From assembly GCF_000218565.1 (NCBI RefSeq), contig NC_015684.1, forward strand, positions 3,038,001 to 3,102,000: 64,000 nt of DNA, given 5' to 3'. A model generated the notes under the pieces. It did not search any database. It was not told where the DNA came from and saw only the letters and a list, made by a program, of their open reading frames with translations. This DNA is from Afipia carboxidovorans OM5 (GTDB lineage: Bacteria > Pseudomonadota > Alphaproteobacteria > Rhizobiales > Xanthobacteraceae). The position numbers and the translations under genes are program-made. Shown here in pieces: positions 25,392 to 34,465 of this stretch. The stretch's first letter is position 1; every line of letters begins with the position of its first letter.

Positions 25392-26891
25392 ATGGCCGCC
25401 ACTATTCTGATTGCCGATGACGATGCCGTCCAGCGCCGTTTGCTGGACAACATGGTGCAGCGTTGCGGCTATCGGACCATCGTCGTCGAGAGCGGCGACG
25501 CGGCGATGACGGTGCTGGCAGATGAAACGCAACCGATCGACGCCGTCGTGCTCGACCTCGTGATGCCGGGCCTCGACGGCCTCGGCGTGCTGGCGCGAAT
25601 GCGCGACGCTTCGCTGCATGTGCCCGTCGTGGTGCAGACCGCGCATGGCGGTATCGACAACGTGGTCTCCGCCATGCGCGCGGGCGCGCATGATTTCGTC
25701 GTCAAGCCGGTCGGCATCGAGCGGCTGCAGGTCTCCTTGCGTAACGCGCTTGATGCGAGCGCGCTCAAGGGTGAACTGCAGCGCATCCGTCATTCGCGCG
25801 AAGGCCGCCTCACCTTCAAGGACATCGTGACGCGCTCGGAAGCGATGGCCCATGTACTTGCGATCGGCCAGAAGGCCGCAGCCTCCGCCATTCCGGTGCT
25901 GATCGAAGGCGAATCCGGCGTCGGCAAGGAATTGTTTGCGCGCGCCATTCATGGCTCCTCGGAACGCGCGAGCAAGCCGTTCGTCACCGTCAATTGCGGC
26001 GCGATCCCCGACAATCTCGTGGAATCAATCCTGTTCGGCCACGAGAAGGGCGCGTTCACCGGCGCGACCGAGCGGCATGCCGGAAAATTCGTCGAGGCCT
26101 CCGGCGGCACGCTGTTCCTCGATGAGGTCAGCGAATTGCCCCTGACAGCACAAGTGAAGCTCCTGCGCGCCCTGCAGCAGGGCGAGGTCGAGGCGGTCGG
26201 AGGGCGGAAGCCCGTGAAGGTCGATGTCCGCATCATCTCGGCGACCAACCGCAACCTTCTGAACCATGTGAAGGCCGGGCACTTCCGCGACGACCTGTTC
26301 TACCGCCTGCATGTGCTGCCGCTGACGATCCCGCCACTGCGGGCGCGGCGCGAGGACATTCCGCATCTCTTGCGACATTTCCTTGCGCGCTTCGGCGCCG
26401 AGGAAAACCGCGCCATTGCCCGCGTCAGTGCCGGTGCGATGGAACGTCTCGTCACCGCGGACTGGCCGGGTAACGTCCGCCAACTCGAGAATGCCGTCTA
26501 TCGCGCCGTGGTGCTCTCCGATGGTGATGAGCTGCGGGCCGAAGATTTCCCCGCCATCGTCGGCACCGATGCAATCGGTGAGGAAAGCCCGATCCCTGCG
26601 GCCGAAGCGCTCACCCTGCCCCAGCCCTCGCGGGTCCCCGGCCAGGACATTCCGATTGCGCCCGCACAACCGGTCCCGGCCATGCTGCCGCACGGCAACC
26701 TCTCGATGCTCGACGAGCAGGGCGAAACCCGTCCGCTGGAAGAGATGGAGGCCGAGATCATCCGCTTTGCGGTGTCGCATTATCGCGGCCAGATGTCGGA
26801 AGTCGCGCGTCGGTTGAAAATCGGCCGCTCGACCCTCTATCGGAAGATGGACGAGATCGGCGGCGCGGCCAGTAAAGCCGAAGTCTCCTGA
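25392..26891 (+). CDS. NtrC-family sigma-54 response regulator
   Basis: A 499-aa regulator with three domains. The receiver (1-120) has acidic ADDD, phosphorylation site in VVLDLVMPG, T in QTAHG and K in VVKPV. The sigma-54 AAA+ domain (about 145-380) has Walker A GESGVGKE, the GAFTGA loop intact and Walker B GGTLFLDEV. A Fis-type HTH lies at the C-terminus (MSEVARRLKIGRSTLYRKMD). It should activate sigma-54 promoters after phosphorylation. No histidine kinase is adjacent, so the partner is unlinked. A Pro/Ala-rich linker of about 65 residues separates AAA+ and HTH. Confidence 0.95.
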   Translation: MAATILIADDDAVQRRLLDNMVQRCGYRTIVVESGDAAMTVLADETQPIDAVVLDLVMPGLDGLGVLARMRDASLHVPVVVQTAHGGIDNVVSAMRAGAHDFVVKPVGIERLQVSLRNALDASALKGELQRIRHSREGRLTFKDIVTRSEAMAHVLAIGQKAAASAIPVLIEGESGVGKELFARAIHGSSERASKPFVTVNCGAIPDNLVESILFGHEKGAFTGATERHAGKFVEASGGTLFLDEVSELPLTAQVKLLRALQQGEVEAVGGRKPVKVDVRIISATNRNLLNHVKAGHFRDDLFYRLHVLPLTIPPLRARREDIPHLLRHFLARFGAEENRAIARVSAGAMERLVTADWPGNVRQLENAVYRAVVLSDGDELRAEDFPAIVGTDAIGEESPIPAAEALTLPQPSRVPGQDIPIAPAQPVPAMLPHGNLSMLDEQGETRPLEEMEAEIIRFAVSHYRGQMSEVARRLKIGRSTLYRKMDEIGGAASKAEVS

Positions 26892-27169
26892 TCGTCGCAC
26901 ACCATCGGCGGACCGTTGCCGCGCGGTGACAGCGCGAGCGAAAGCGTACGTGAGCCCATCTGCGTGAGGTCAGTTTCGCGTGACATCACCCGCCGTGAAC
27001 TAGGCGCATGGCACCGGTGCGTGTACACTTCATCGACGGTGCGATGAATCGGTCGGGCACGTTGCAGCGGCGGGATAATCCGGCCATGCCGAATTTTGCC
27101 TCATAGAAGTGCCCGAATGAGACAATCTTGCTGTTCCGGCCGGGACAGCCTTGCTCAGGGAACTCGATA

Positions 27170-29308
27170 ATGCATGACCTCTCGACTGGCCGCAGCGGTT
27201 ACGATCGCATGCTGGCAGCCGTAGCAGCGACGTTTTTGCTCGCAGGGACCGTAACGTTCGCCCATGCCGAGCCGGCGTCGGAAGCAGCCATCAGCGCCGC
27301 AGTTCCCATGCCCGATACCTCGCTCGTGCCGCCGCCCACCGCGGCCGACGTCAAGCTCGATGCGGTCAAGCCCGCAGCCAGCGCGCAGAACGAGGCCGTC
27401 GAGGCTGCAAAACCGGCTGCCACTGAGCCGGCAAAATCTGAAAGTGCAGAAACCAGGACCCCTGCTCCGGCGGCACCGGCAGCCGAGGCAGCAAAGAGCG
27501 AACCTGCCAAATCGGAAGCAAGCAAGTCCGAGGCGCCCGCGCCTGCCGCGACCAATTCTGACGCCGCCAAGGCACAGACGCCTGCCACGACGGCCGAACC
27601 CGCCGTTGCCGCGCTCGATCCCTTCGGCGAAGCGCTGCGCGATCTGATCGCGGCCAAGGGCGCCAAATATTTCGATCGCAAGAAAGAGCGCGCCGCGGTC
27701 GAGGCGTTCTACAAGGACCGCAACTACGCGCCGCTGTGGACCAAGGGTGCCGCAGCAAGCCCGCGCGCAAGCGAGGCGATCGCGCGGCTGAAGAAGGCCG
27801 ACGAGGACGGGCTTGATGCCGGCGACTATCCGATTCCGGATTTCGCCGCGGCCACGACCCCCGAGGCACAGGCCGACGTCGAGCTGCGGCTCACTGAGAG
27901 CGCGCTCGATTATGCCCGCCATGCCCAGAGCGGCCGCATGCACTGGTCGCAGGTGTCCGGCGACATCCAGTATCCGGATCACACGCCGGATCCGACCGAG
28001 ATCCTCATCAACATCTCGACCGCGCGCAATGCCGGCGCGGCCCTTGAGACCTACAATCCGCCGCACAAGGCCTTCCAGCAATTGCGGGCGAAGCTCACCG
28101 AACTGCGCGGCGATACCGACGAAAGCCACAAGATCGCCGATGGTGAGACGCTGCGCTTCGTCAAGGCAACCAAGAAGAACCCGAACCCTACCGTCATGGA
28201 AGATGCGCGCGTGCCGGCACTGCGCGCCAAGCTCGGCATCACCGAGAACGCCAGCGACACCCATTACGATGCGACCGTTGCCACTGCCGTGCGCAAATTC
28301 CAGGCCGCGAACGGTCTCAAGGCCACCGGTGTCCTCGACAAGCAGACGCTTGCCGCACTGAACGGGCCGAAGAACGATCGCAAGATCGACATCGTCCGCG
28401 TCAATATGGAGCGCTGGCGCTGGCTGCCGCGCGACCTCGGCGCCAAGGCGCTGGGCGATGCCTATGTCGTTCTCAACATTCCCGACTATTCGCTCAAGCT
28501 GATGCACAACGGCGCGCCAGTGTGGAAGACGCGCGTCGTGGTCGGCAAGCCGGGCAAGCATGCGACGCCCGAGCTCACCGAAACCATGAAGTACATCACG
28601 GTCAATCCGACCTGGAACGTGCCGCCGTCGATCATCTACAATGAGTATCTGCCGGCCCTGCAGCAGGACCCGACCGTGCTCGAGCGCATGGGCCTCAAGC
28701 TGCAGCGCAATCCCGATGGCACCATCCGCATCTCGCAGCCGCCGGGCGAGCGCAACGCGCTGGGCCGCATCCGCTTCAACTTCCCGAACAAGTTCCTGGT
28801 CTATCAGCACGACACGCCGGACAAGCATCTGTTCGCGAAAACCGAGCGTGCCTTCAGCCACGGCTGCATGCGCGTGCAGAACCCCGATCAGTATGCGGCA
28901 AACCTGCTCAGCATCGCGCTGCCGAAGGACCACTACACTCCGGAGAAGATCCGCGGCATGTACGGCCGCAGCGAGATCAACATCAACTTCCCGACCCCGA
29001 TCCCGGTCAACATCGTCTACCACACTGCTTTTGTGGATGACGCGGGAGTGCTGGAATTCCGCAAGGACATCTACGGCCGCGATGCGCGGATGATCTCGCT
29101 GCTCAAGGGCAGCGGCAAGAATCTCGAAGCTGTGGTCGCGCATTCCCAGCCGAACTATGTGAAGCCGACCAACAACATCAACATTCCGGGTGACGGCTAC
29201 GCGGATCGCTCGTCCGGGCCGAATTTCTTCGAGTTGTTGTTTGGTGGCGGCCGCAGCGCCCAGGTCGAGCAGGAACCGCGCCGCCGGCGCCAGCAGCAGC
29301 GTTATTAA
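27170..29308 (+). CDS. L,D-transpeptidase (YcbB-like murein cross-linker)
   Basis: A 712-aa exported enzyme from the ATG at 27170 (MHDLSTGRSGYDRM). It has a signal peptide (LAAVAATFLLAGTVTFAHAEP), an Ala/Pro/Lys/Glu-rich linker (about 30-150), a scaffold region (FYKDRNYAPLWTKG), a peptidoglycan-binding repeat (AVRKFQAANGLKATGVLDKQ, about 365-395) and a YkuD domain. The catalytic motif is SHGCMRVQNP with H564 and C566. Such enzymes make 3-3 cross-links in murein and resist most beta-lactams. It is about 100 residues longer than E. coli YcbB, mainly because of the linker. Confidence 0.93.
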   Translation: MHDLSTGRSGYDRMLAAVAATFLLAGTVTFAHAEPASEAAISAAVPMPDTSLVPPPTAADVKLDAVKPAASAQNEAVEAAKPAATEPAKSESAETRTPAPAAPAAEAAKSEPAKSEASKSEAPAPAATNSDAAKAQTPATTAEPAVAALDPFGEALRDLIAAKGAKYFDRKKERAAVEAFYKDRNYAPLWTKGAAASPRASEAIARLKKADEDGLDAGDYPIPDFAAATTPEAQADVELRLTESALDYARHAQSGRMHWSQVSGDIQYPDHTPDPTEILINISTARNAGAALETYNPPHKAFQQLRAKLTELRGDTDESHKIADGETLRFVKATKKNPNPTVMEDARVPALRAKLGITENASDTHYDATVATAVRKFQAANGLKATGVLDKQTLAALNGPKNDRKIDIVRVNMERWRWLPRDLGAKALGDAYVVLNIPDYSLKLMHNGAPVWKTRVVVGKPGKHATPELTETMKYITVNPTWNVPPSIIYNEYLPALQQDPTVLERMGLKLQRNPDGTIRISQPPGERNALGRIRFNFPNKFLVYQHDTPDKHLFAKTERAFSHGCMRVQNPDQYAANLLSIALPKDHYTPEKIRGMYGRSEININFPTPIPVNIVYHTAFVDDAGVLEFRKDIYGRDARMISLLKGSGKNLEAVVAHSQPNYVKPTNNINIPGDGYADRSSGPNFFELLFGGGRSAQVEQEPRRRRQQQRY

Positions 29309-29347
29309 GGCTTCGGCTTAAAATTTTTCACTGCGGGTTCCCCGGCT

Positions 29348-29399
29348 GGAGCCCTCACTTTGGCAATAAAATCAGGGCTCCGCTGCAAAGCGGGGCCCT
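29348..29399 (+). terminator. Competing hairpins after the L,D-transpeptidase gene
   Basis: AGGGCTCCGCT (29374-29384) pairs with AGCGGGGCCCT (29389-29399), one G-T pair, loop GCAA. Part of the same arm, AGGGCTCC, also pairs perfectly with GGAGCCCT at 29348-29355. The two hairpins exclude each other. The second may end transcription, though it is followed only by TTCGCATT. Confidence 0.5.
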
Positions 29400-29590
29400 T
29401 CGCATTAACCCTGACGGCAAGGCGGATATATCTGCCGGCCACTTTTTGCCATACTCAGCCCGTTAGCTCTCAATCGCGTGATCGGGGATGGGCATAAATC
29501 TCCATTAACCGAGCAGAGTTACACACGATTCATCATCTCCGCTGCGTGGGGTAGCGGAGACCTTCGATCCAAGTTCCGACGGGACGGTAA

Positions 29591-31207
29591 GTGGCGGGCG
29601 ATCATCCACGCGGCATCAGGCATTTGTCTGCGCGGCACTCCTTGCGAGTGAGCGTTGCGGCGACGCTTCTGTTGTTCGCAGGCGCCGGCGTCGTGCATGA
29701 CGCGACCGCAAGCAACGACACCCGCACGCTGTCCTTCCATCACACCCATTCCGGCGAAGACCTCACCGTCACCTTCAAGCGCAACGGCCGTTACGATTCC
29801 GACGCGCTGAAGAAGCTCAATCACTTCCTGCGCGACTGGCGAAGCCAGGATTCGACCACGATGAACCCGCATCTGTTCGACATCCTGTGGGAGGTCTATC
29901 GCGACGTCGACGGCAAGCAGCCGATCCAGATCATCTCCGCCTATCGCTCGCCCAAGACCAACGCCATGCTGCGCCGCCGCTCGGCACATTCGGGCGTTGC
30001 GCGCTTCAGCCAGCACATGCTCGGCCATGCGATGGACTTCTTCATTCCCGGCGTACCGCTCGAGAAAATCCGCTTCGCCGGACTTCGCCTGCAGCGTGGC
30101 GGCGTCGGCTTCTACCCCTCATCCGGCTCGCCGTTCGTGCATCTCGACACCGGCAGCGTGCGCCACTGGCCGCGCATGACCCACGACCAGCTCGCGCGCG
30201 TGTTCCCGGACGGTAAGACCGTGCATCTGCCGACCGATGGCCGCCCGCTCAAGGGCTACGATGTCGCGCTTGCCGAAATCCAGCGCCGCAAGGGCGACGA
30301 GACCACCTCGACCAAGACACGCAGCCTGCTCGCCTCGCTGTTCAAGGGAAAACAATCGGCAGAGGATGACGAAGAATCCTCCGCCGCAACCTCAACCCCG
30401 GCCGCTGAGCCCGCAGCGGCCACCTCCGCCAAGCCGAGCGTGATCGCATCGGCCGCCGAGAAGGTGAAGGACAAGATCGCCGAAATGGTGCCGATGCCGC
30501 GCGCCCGTCCGGTCCGCACCGCAAGCTACCGCGTCGCCTCCGCCGATCCGGCCGAGCTTCCGGTCGCTATTCCCGCAAAACCCACCGCCAGGCCTGTTGC
30601 CGCCAATCGTCCTCTGACGATTGCCCAACTGATCGAAGCGCGCGTTGCGTGGGATGACGAGGCGATGACGCCGAAGGCCGCGTCAGCCGAACAGGTCGCG
30701 GCGCTTCGCGCACGCCATGCCACGCACGAAGACCCGCAGACGACTGCGACGCTTTCACCGAACGTCAGCGCGGCGATGGCCTATGCGTCGCCGCAGCTTC
30801 TCGACCGCAGCAAAGTCGTCGCCGCGAGCGCGCCACTGCCGGCGTCGCATCTGTCGACCGTCGGTGAGGCGGTTGCGGTCCGTGCCACCACGATCACCGG
30901 CAAGATGCTGGATAGCGATGCCCGTTCGCCGACGGTGATGCTGCGCCTCGCCAACGCCGATCAGGCAAGCGACATCTGGCTGCGCGCCATGATCCATGCG
31001 CCTCGCGCCAACCGCGCACTCTCCGCCTCCGTGATGGGCGATCCTGACATGACGGCGATGAGCGCGCATTTCGTGAAGCCCGCGCGCGCGGTGACAATGA
31101 CCTTCTCGCGCGATGGCGAGACCGGCCCGGCTTGCGATCATTTCAGCGGTCAGGCGATCGCCGCGATGCCGACGACGACCTTCATGCACACCGCCTCGCT
31201 GCGGTAA
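29591..31207 (+). CDS. Exported M15-like (DUF882) murein peptidase-type protein
   Basis: A 538-aa frame with a GTG start at 29591 after GGGACGG. It has a signal peptide (VSVAATLLLFAGAGVVHDATA), then a DUF882/peptidase M15 domain (about 45-200) with zinc ligands likely H142, D149 (HMLGHAMD) and H184 (FVHLDTG). IISAYRSPKTNAMLR (about 114-128) is a hallmark of the family. The C-terminal 330 residues are Ala/Pro-rich and not recognised. It is probably a periplasmic murein hydrolase or related factor. It follows the L,D-transpeptidase on the same strand, and the two may work on the same wall material. Confidence 0.88.
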   Translation: MAGDHPRGIRHLSARHSLRVSVAATLLLFAGAGVVHDATASNDTRTLSFHHTHSGEDLTVTFKRNGRYDSDALKKLNHFLRDWRSQDSTTMNPHLFDILWEVYRDVDGKQPIQIISAYRSPKTNAMLRRRSAHSGVARFSQHMLGHAMDFFIPGVPLEKIRFAGLRLQRGGVGFYPSSGSPFVHLDTGSVRHWPRMTHDQLARVFPDGKTVHLPTDGRPLKGYDVALAEIQRRKGDETTSTKTRSLLASLFKGKQSAEDDEESSAATSTPAAEPAAATSAKPSVIASAAEKVKDKIAEMVPMPRARPVRTASYRVASADPAELPVAIPAKPTARPVAANRPLTIAQLIEARVAWDDEAMTPKAASAEQVAALRARHATHEDPQTTATLSPNVSAAMAYASPQLLDRSKVVAASAPLPASHLSTVGEAVAVRATTITGKMLDSDARSPTVMLRLANADQASDIWLRAMIHAPRANRALSASVMGDPDMTAMSAHFVKPARAVTMTFSRDGETGPACDHFSGQAIAAMPTTTFMHTASLR

Positions 31208-31223
31208 GCCCCATTTACAGAGT

Positions 31224-31289
31224 GTCATGCGCGGACTTGATCCGCGCATCCATCTTTTGATGGATTGCCGGGTCAAGCCCGGCAATGAC
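31224..31289. repeat. Intergenic palindromic repeat, copy 3
   Basis: The most compact copy. GTCATGCGCGGACTTGATCCGCGC, then CATCCATCTTTTGATGGATTG at the centre, then CCGGGTCAAGCCCGG and CAATGAC. One arm is of the GCGCGG type and the other of the GCCGGG type. It lies between the convergent genes at 29591 and 31340. Confidence 0.9.
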
Positions 31290-31339
31290 GATTTTGGAAT
31301 GTGGGACTAGCTAGGCCAACCTGAGACTTCGCCCAAGCC

Positions 31340-31609
31340 TCACAGCATGCCGAGCGCCTGCATGTAGGTCTCGAGGATGGTTTCCTGCTCCTCGCGCTCG
31401 TTGGCGTCCTGCTTGCGCATGCGCACGATGGTGCGCAGCGCCTTGACGTCGAAGCCGTTGCCCTTGGCCTCGGCGTAGACGTCGCGAATGTCGTCGGAGA
31501 TCGTCTTCTTCTCTTCTTCCAGCCGCTCGATGCGCTCGATGATCGCCTTGAGCTGATCCTTGGCGAAACGGTGGGCGACGTCTTCCTTCGCGGCGGCGGC
31601 TGTGGCCAT
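31340..31609 (-). CDS. gapR: GapR nucleoid-associated protein (DUF2312)
   Basis: An 89-aa protein starting at 31609 (MATAAAAKEDVAHRF) six bases after AGGAG; the TTG at 31615 is less likely. It is all helical: FAKDQLKAIIERIERLEEEK, then YAEAKGNGFDVKALRTIVRM. GapR of Caulobacter binds overtwisted, AT-rich DNA and supports replication and cell cycle. The conserved residues of DUF2312 are present and length is normal. It lies upstream of nothing obvious on its strand and is convergent with the DUF882 gene. Confidence 0.95.
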   Translation of the reverse strand: MATAAAAKEDVAHRFAKDQLKAIIERIERLEEEKKTISDDIRDVYAEAKGNGFDVKALRTIVRMRKQDANEREEQETILETYMQALGML

Positions 31610-31796
31610 CGTCAACTCCTGAACTTTGATGGGGTGGCGCCGGCCGGTCGGCAGAGCGTCTTGCGGGCGTCACACTCATCCACGCGGCGAGGTTGCGTCA
31701 AGGCAAGCAGCCGCGCCGTCCACAATGCCCACAGGCCTGTCGACGGACGCGATAAAAGTGTTGCGATGGAGAAGGCTTGAGCGGCGTGCGCCGCCC

Positions 31797-32099
31797 TTAG
31801 TGGCTGGCGGCGGCCTGTTTCATCGCCGCGACCTGCTCGGGTGTCGCCTCGGTCTGATACTTCGCCTTCCAGGTCTCATAGGGCATGCCGTAGACCGCCT
31901 CGCGCCCCTCGTCCTTGGTCATCGGCACGCCGCGCTCGTCGGCCGCGTCCTTCATCCAGTTCGATAGACAGTTGCGGCAAAACCCCGCCAGATTCATCAT
32001 GTCGATGTTCTGCACGTCGGTGCGCCTCTGCAGATGTGCGACCAGACGGCGGAAAACGGCTGCCTCGAGCTCGGTCTGCGTTGCTTTATCGATTGCCAT
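31797..32099 (-). CDS. DUF1244 family protein
   Basis: A 100-aa protein with conserved DUF1244 core: FRRLVAHLQRRTDVQNIDMM, then GFCRNCLSNWMKDAADERG with two cysteines (about residues 41 and 44), and YGMPYETWKAKYQTEAT. The cysteine pair may bind metal, but function is unknown. It is divergent from DUF1036-pyk. The gapR / DUF1244 / DUF1036 / pyk neighbourhood is one I recognise from rhizobia and relatives (not searched). Confidence 0.92.
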   Translation of the reverse strand: MAIDKATQTELEAAVFRRLVAHLQRRTDVQNIDMMNLAGFCRNCLSNWMKDAADERGVPMTKDEGREAVYGMPYETWKAKYQTEATPEQVAAMKQAAASH

Positions 32100-32251
32100 G
32101 ACGCTCCTCGTTCTCCGGCCGCGGCCTGATGGCCCTGCAGCCTCTTTGGGTCTGACCTTAAGAGATAGACCGGGCAGCCGATTTTACCAGTCCCGGCCCG
32201 CCGCTCCAGTTGGAATCCGTGCGGCAGTTGAGATAGCTTGGCCCCGCTGAA

Positions 32252-32821
32252 ATGAACATGCGGTTGTTTGCCTTGCGTTTTGCTCTTCCCCTCCTTGTGG
32301 GATCCCTCCTTGCCGTGCCTGCGCTGTGCGCCTTCCCCGCACCGGCGCACGCCGACTTCCGCCTGTGCAACAACACATCGAGCCGGGTCGGCATCGCGCT
32401 CGGCTACAAGGACGCGGAAGGCTGGGTGACGGAGGGGTGGTGGAATATCTCCTCCCACGCGTGCGAAACCCTGCTCAAAGGCACGCTGGTGGCGCGCTAT
32501 TATTACATCTACGGCCTCGATTACGACCGTGGCGGCGAATGGTCCGGCCAAGCCTTCATGTGCTCGCGCGACAAGGAATTCACCATCAAGGGCACCGACA
32601 ACTGTCTCGCCCGCGGTTACGACCGTACCGGCTTCTATGAAGTCGATACCGGCGAGCAGCGCTCCTGGACCGTGCAGCTCACCGAAGCCGGCGAGCAGAA
32701 CGTGCCGCGCATGCAGCCGACCCTGCCCGGCCTGCCGAACGCGCCCGGCGCCGGCCAGCCCGGCGGCACATTGCCGCCACCCGCACCACTGCCCACGCCG
32801 GGAACCGGAAAAAATCAATGA
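32252..32821 (+). CDS. DUF1036 exported protein
   Basis: A 189-aa secreted protein. A signal peptide (about 1-34, ends AHADFRLCN) precedes the DUF1036 domain: CNNTSSRVGIALGYKDAEGW, then WWNISSHACETLL and YYYIYGLDYDRGGEW. Four cysteines may form disulfides. A Pro/Gly-rich tail follows (about 150-189). The function is unknown. The stop overlaps the pyruvate kinase start by 4 nt (ATGA), so it is the first gene of a coupled pair. Confidence 0.92.
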   Translation: MNMRLFALRFALPLLVGSLLAVPALCAFPAPAHADFRLCNNTSSRVGIALGYKDAEGWVTEGWWNISSHACETLLKGTLVARYYYIYGLDYDRGGEWSGQAFMCSRDKEFTIKGTDNCLARGYDRTGFYEVDTGEQRSWTVQLTEAGEQNVPRMQPTLPGLPNAPGAGQPGGTLPPPAPLPTPGTGKNQ

Positions 32822-34254
32822 GACGGCTGCGCCGCGTTCGCATTCTCGCAACCCTCGGGCCTGCGTCGTCCGACAGCACGACCATTCGCAAGCTGTTCGA
32901 GGCGGGGGCGGATGTTTTCCGCATCAACATGAGTCACACCTCGCATGACAAGATGCGTGAGCTCATCGCGACCATTCGCAATATCGAGGCAAGTTATAAT
33001 CGCCCGATCGGCATTCTCGTCGATCTGCAGGGCCCGAAGCTGCGGCTTGGCACCTTCAAGGAGAGTGCGGCGATCCTCGCCAACGGCCAGAGCTTCGTGC
33101 TCGATTCCGATCCCGCGCCGGGCGATGCCACCCGCGTCCACCTGCCTCATCCGGAAATCCTGCGCGCCCTGAAGGAAGGCGACGCGCTGCTGATCGACGA
33201 CGGCAAGCTGCGGCTCATCGCGGAAGAGACCTCACCCCAGCGCGCGGTGACGCGCGTCGTGATCGGTGGGCGCATCTCCGACCGCAAGGGCGTGAGCCTG
33301 CCCGATACCGACCTGCCGGTCTCGGCAATGACCGCGAAGGACCATGCCGACCTTGCCGCTGCACTCGAAGCCGGCACCGACTGGATCGCGCTCTCTTTCG
33401 TGCAGCGCGCCGACGATGTGCACGAGGCACGCCGCATCGTGCGCGGCCGCGCCGCGATCATGTCCAAGATCGAGAAACCGCAGGCGATCGACCGCCTTGC
33501 CGACATTATGGAAGCCTCCGACGCCATCATGGTGGCGCGCGGCGATCTTGGCGTGGAAATGCCGGTGGAGCGCGTGCCCGGCCTGCAGAAGCAGATGACG
33601 CGCATGGCACGGCGCATGGGCAAGCCGGTGATCATCGCCACGCAGATGCTGGAATCGATGATCGCCTCGCCAGTGCCAACCCGTGCCGAAGTCTCCGACG
33701 TCGCGACTGCCGTGTTCGAGGGCGCCGACGCGGTGATGCTGTCGGCGGAATCGGCGGCGGGCAAATATCCCTCCGAGGCCGTGATGATGATGGATCACAT
33801 CGGCGAGGAGGTGGAGCGCGATCCGACCTTCGGCAGCGTGATCGACGCCCAGCGCCCCGATCCAGAAGCCACCGCAGGCGATGCCATCGCCGAAGCCGCG
33901 CGGCGGATTGCCGAGACGCTGCATCTGCCCGCAATCATCTGCTGGACCAGCTCCGGCTCGACGGCGATGCGGGTCGCGCGCGAGCGGCCGCGCTGCCCAG
34001 TCGTTGCCATCACGCCGAACGCCACGGTCGCGCGCAAGCTCGCACTGCTATGGGGCGTACACTGCGTCGTCGCCGAGGACGCCCACGATTCCGACGACAT
34101 CATCCACCGCGCGGGCCGCATCGCCTATCGCGACGGGTTCTGCAAGGCGGGCGAGCGCGTCATCGTCGTGGCGGGCGTGCCGTTCGGAACGCCCGGCACC
34201 ACCAACATGGTACGGATCGCGACCATCGGCTCGGACGCCGACGCCAATCTGTGA
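32818..34254 (+). CDS. pyk: Pyruvate kinase
   Basis: A 478-aa enzyme making pyruvate and ATP from phosphoenolpyruvate and ADP. Landmarks: RILATLGPASSD (N-terminus), FRINMSHTSHDKM with the nucleotide/metal residues, IMSKIEKPQAID (catalytic lysine), MVARGDLGVEMPVERVP (metal acids) and IIATQMLESMI. The C-terminal regulatory domain is present. It is translationally coupled to DUF1036. A repeat copy separates it from the convergent TPR gene. Confidence 0.97.
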   Translation: MRRLRRVRILATLGPASSDSTTIRKLFEAGADVFRINMSHTSHDKMRELIATIRNIEASYNRPIGILVDLQGPKLRLGTFKESAAILANGQSFVLDSDPAPGDATRVHLPHPEILRALKEGDALLIDDGKLRLIAEETSPQRAVTRVVIGGRISDRKGVSLPDTDLPVSAMTAKDHADLAAALEAGTDWIALSFVQRADDVHEARRIVRGRAAIMSKIEKPQAIDRLADIMEASDAIMVARGDLGVEMPVERVPGLQKQMTRMARRMGKPVIIATQMLESMIASPVPTRAEVSDVATAVFEGADAVMLSAESAAGKYPSEAVMMMDHIGEEVERDPTFGSVIDAQRPDPEATAGDAIAEAARRIAETLHLPAIICWTSSGSTAMRVARERPRCPVVAITPNATVARKLALLWGVHCVVAEDAHDSDDIIHRAGRIAYRDGFCKAGERVIVVAGVPFGTPGTTNMVRIATIGSDADANL

Positions 34255-34296
34255 CTCCGACGGCCTTAGTCGAGAGAACTTTTTTCATAACAGATC

Positions 34297-34411
34297 GTCA
34301 TGCGCGGACTTGATCCGCGCATCCATCTTTAGAAAACATTCCTGATGGATTGCCGGGTCATAGGCGAGCGGAAGCGACGCCGTTCTTCGAACGGCTATGC
34401 CCGGCAATGAC
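34297..34411. repeat. Intergenic palindromic repeat, copy 4 (long form)
   Basis: GTCATGCGCGGACTTGATCCGCGCATCCATCTT at one end and GATGGATTGCCGGGT near the middle match copy 3. The right arm carries an insert of about 40 bases with its own hairpin (GCCGTTC/GAACGGC), then ATGCCCGGCAATGAC. It lies between convergent pyk and the TPR gene. Confidence 0.85.
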
Positions 34412-34465
34412 GCATCGATAGCTTTGGCCGATCCGTAAAACGCTTCGAGGAGCCCACGGAAGGGC

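Noticed and set aside
27155..29143. A 662-aa minus-strand frame antisense to the L,D-transpeptidase gene
   Set aside because: Arg/Gly-rich shadow without motifs; the plus frame has signal peptide and YkuD site.
29400..29540. Possible CtrA-like TTAA sites before the DUF882 gene
   Set aside because: TTAACC occurs twice but the spacing does not fit the TTAA-N7-TTAA pattern.
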